Below, one piece after another: positions 24,773 through 25,480 of a stretch of 25,480 nucleotides of DNA. The notes beneath the pieces were generated by a model, which worked only from the letters and a program-made list of their open reading frames with translations, was not told where the DNA came from and made no database searches. The DNA is taken from the NCBI GenBank assembly GCA_036744635.1, contig DAIOHQ010000037.1:1-25480 (forward strand). Direction: 5' to 3'. Both the position numbers and the translations under genes were made by a program. This DNA comes from DAIOHQ01 sp036744635. Lineage in GTDB: Bacteria; Planctomycetota; Phycisphaerae; Tepidisphaerales; Tepidisphaeraceae. How positions within the stretch are numbered: the first letter of the stretch is position 1; every line of letters starts with the position of its first letter.

Positions 24773-25416
24773 TTCTCCGCCGGCGGGATGGTCCCCACCG
24801 TGTGCGGGCCGAAGCCCAGAATCCACCAGTCTTCGCGCAGGGTCTTGCCGACAAACGGGCCGGAGCTGGTGATGACTTCGCCGCTATCCATCCAATACGC
24901 AATGAATGCGATGCTCGCGAAACCCTTCTGTTTCGTGCTTTTCAGCAGCGCCAGCTCCGGTGTCGTCACCGGCACCGTCGCGTTCGCCCCCGTGCCGGTG
25001 TTGGTTTGCTGCGGCAGGTAGATGGCCGGAATTCCCAGCAGATATTCCAGCCGGTCAACCCCGATTCCCCCGCTGCGAATTTCCACGATGATGGCGGCCT
25101 GCTCGCGCTTTTCCATCAGCCGCACTCCCGACATCAGCAGCTTGGCCCGCAGCTCCCCGATCATGAATGCCTGTTCCTGCGAAGGCGACGATGCCAGATA
25201 GGTTGCGTCGATGTAAACTTTACGGTCCCGCAGCGTGTCGGCCGACAATTGATCCACCGCCCGCGCCGAGGCCACCGTCAGCAGGAACTGCTCGGTGGCC
25301 GTCCGCGGCGGATCGGTCACCCGGATTGTGGCGCATCCCCCCGCCCCGAACAGCATCAATCCAATCAACAGAATCATCCTCGCCCGCACCGGGCGCCACG
25401 CGCACACCGCCACCAT
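24769..25416 (-). CDS. Predicted lipoprotein, possibly DUF6655-like
   Basis: A protein of about 215 residues with an Arg-containing N-terminus, a short hydrophobic core (MILLIGLMLFGAGG) and a lipobox Cys at residue 28, followed by ATIRVTDPPRTATEQFLLT. The RTATEQ start of the mature chain and the following VYIDATYL recall a planctomycete lipoprotein family of unknown function (DUF6655, from memory and tentative). The start is uncertain: GTG 25449, ATG 25428, 25416 and 25377 are all in frame. I prefer 25416 because it keeps positive charges before the hydrophobic core. The stop overlaps the start of the AsmA-like gene by four bases, so the two are translationally coupled and probably act together at the envelope, perhaps at the outer membrane. 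No further gene is visible before the right edge. Confidence 0.7.
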   Translation of the reverse strand: MVAVCAWRPVRARMILLIGLMLFGAGGCATIRVTDPPRTATEQFLLTVASARAVDQLSADTLRDRKVYIDATYLASSPSQEQAFMIGELRAKLLMSGVRLMEKREQAAIIVEIRSGGIGVDRLEYLLGIPAIYLPQQTNTGTGANATVPVTTPELALLKSTKQKGFASIAFIAYWMDSGEVITSSGPFVGKTLREDWWILGFGPHTVGTIPPAEK

Positions 25417-25480
25417 TCTGGATTCCATTCCGATGTTCAATGCCAGCACCCGTTCGCGATCCCTTCCCCGCCGATGCCAC

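Overview
The window is high-GC bacterial DNA, almost certainly from a planctomycete and most likely of the Phycisphaerae type. The pointers are a DUF1559-like type II pseudopilin, a Cys-type sulfatase beside an anaerobic sulfatase maturase, a GT3-type glycogen synthase, an unfamiliar planctomycete-style lipoprotein, and many short repeat elements between genes. Taxonomy is inferred from gene content only. No rRNA, tRNA, CRISPR array or prophage was seen.

Layout. 1-2874: a sodium:proton antiporter running off the left edge, divergent from a membrane-anchored TPR protein and an outer-membrane beta-barrel gene with no stop of its own. 2875-3765: a pseudopilin. 4028-8536: a probable operon of ftsH, pdxA and an anaerobic sulfatase maturase carrying a SEC-C tail. 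It converges on a Cys-type sulfatase (8544-10043), the maturase's obvious candidate substrate. 10223-11398: a polytopic membrane protein of unknown function with a REP-like hairpin inside its reading frame. 11400-13936: an accessory patch. It holds a lower-GC secreted protein of unknown function, bracketed by copies of a short repeat whose last copy overlaps the stop codon of a REP-associated tyrosine transposase (RAYT). A repeat-rich non-coding stretch with an orphan promoter follows. 13937-16155: a signalling cluster of a receiver-histidine kinase fusion, a translationally coupled protein of unknown function, and a divergent single-domain response regulator. 16170-25416: a long minus-strand run read as lipoprotein, AsmA-like protein, phytanoyl-CoA dioxygenase-family enzyme, glycogen synthase and purD. 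A 120-nt BIME-like double hairpin separates the dioxygenase from glycogen synthase.

Most of the window is housekeeping. The least explained part is the repeat biology. At least four unrelated REP-like palindromes or repeats, one RAYT, and two arrays of a shared heptamer (NNCAYTC) occur within about 10 kb, one palindrome being in frame inside a gene. I see no clear new defence or biosynthetic system. The best candidates for something undescribed are the RAYT/REP-bracketed secreted gene and the coupled signalling cluster.
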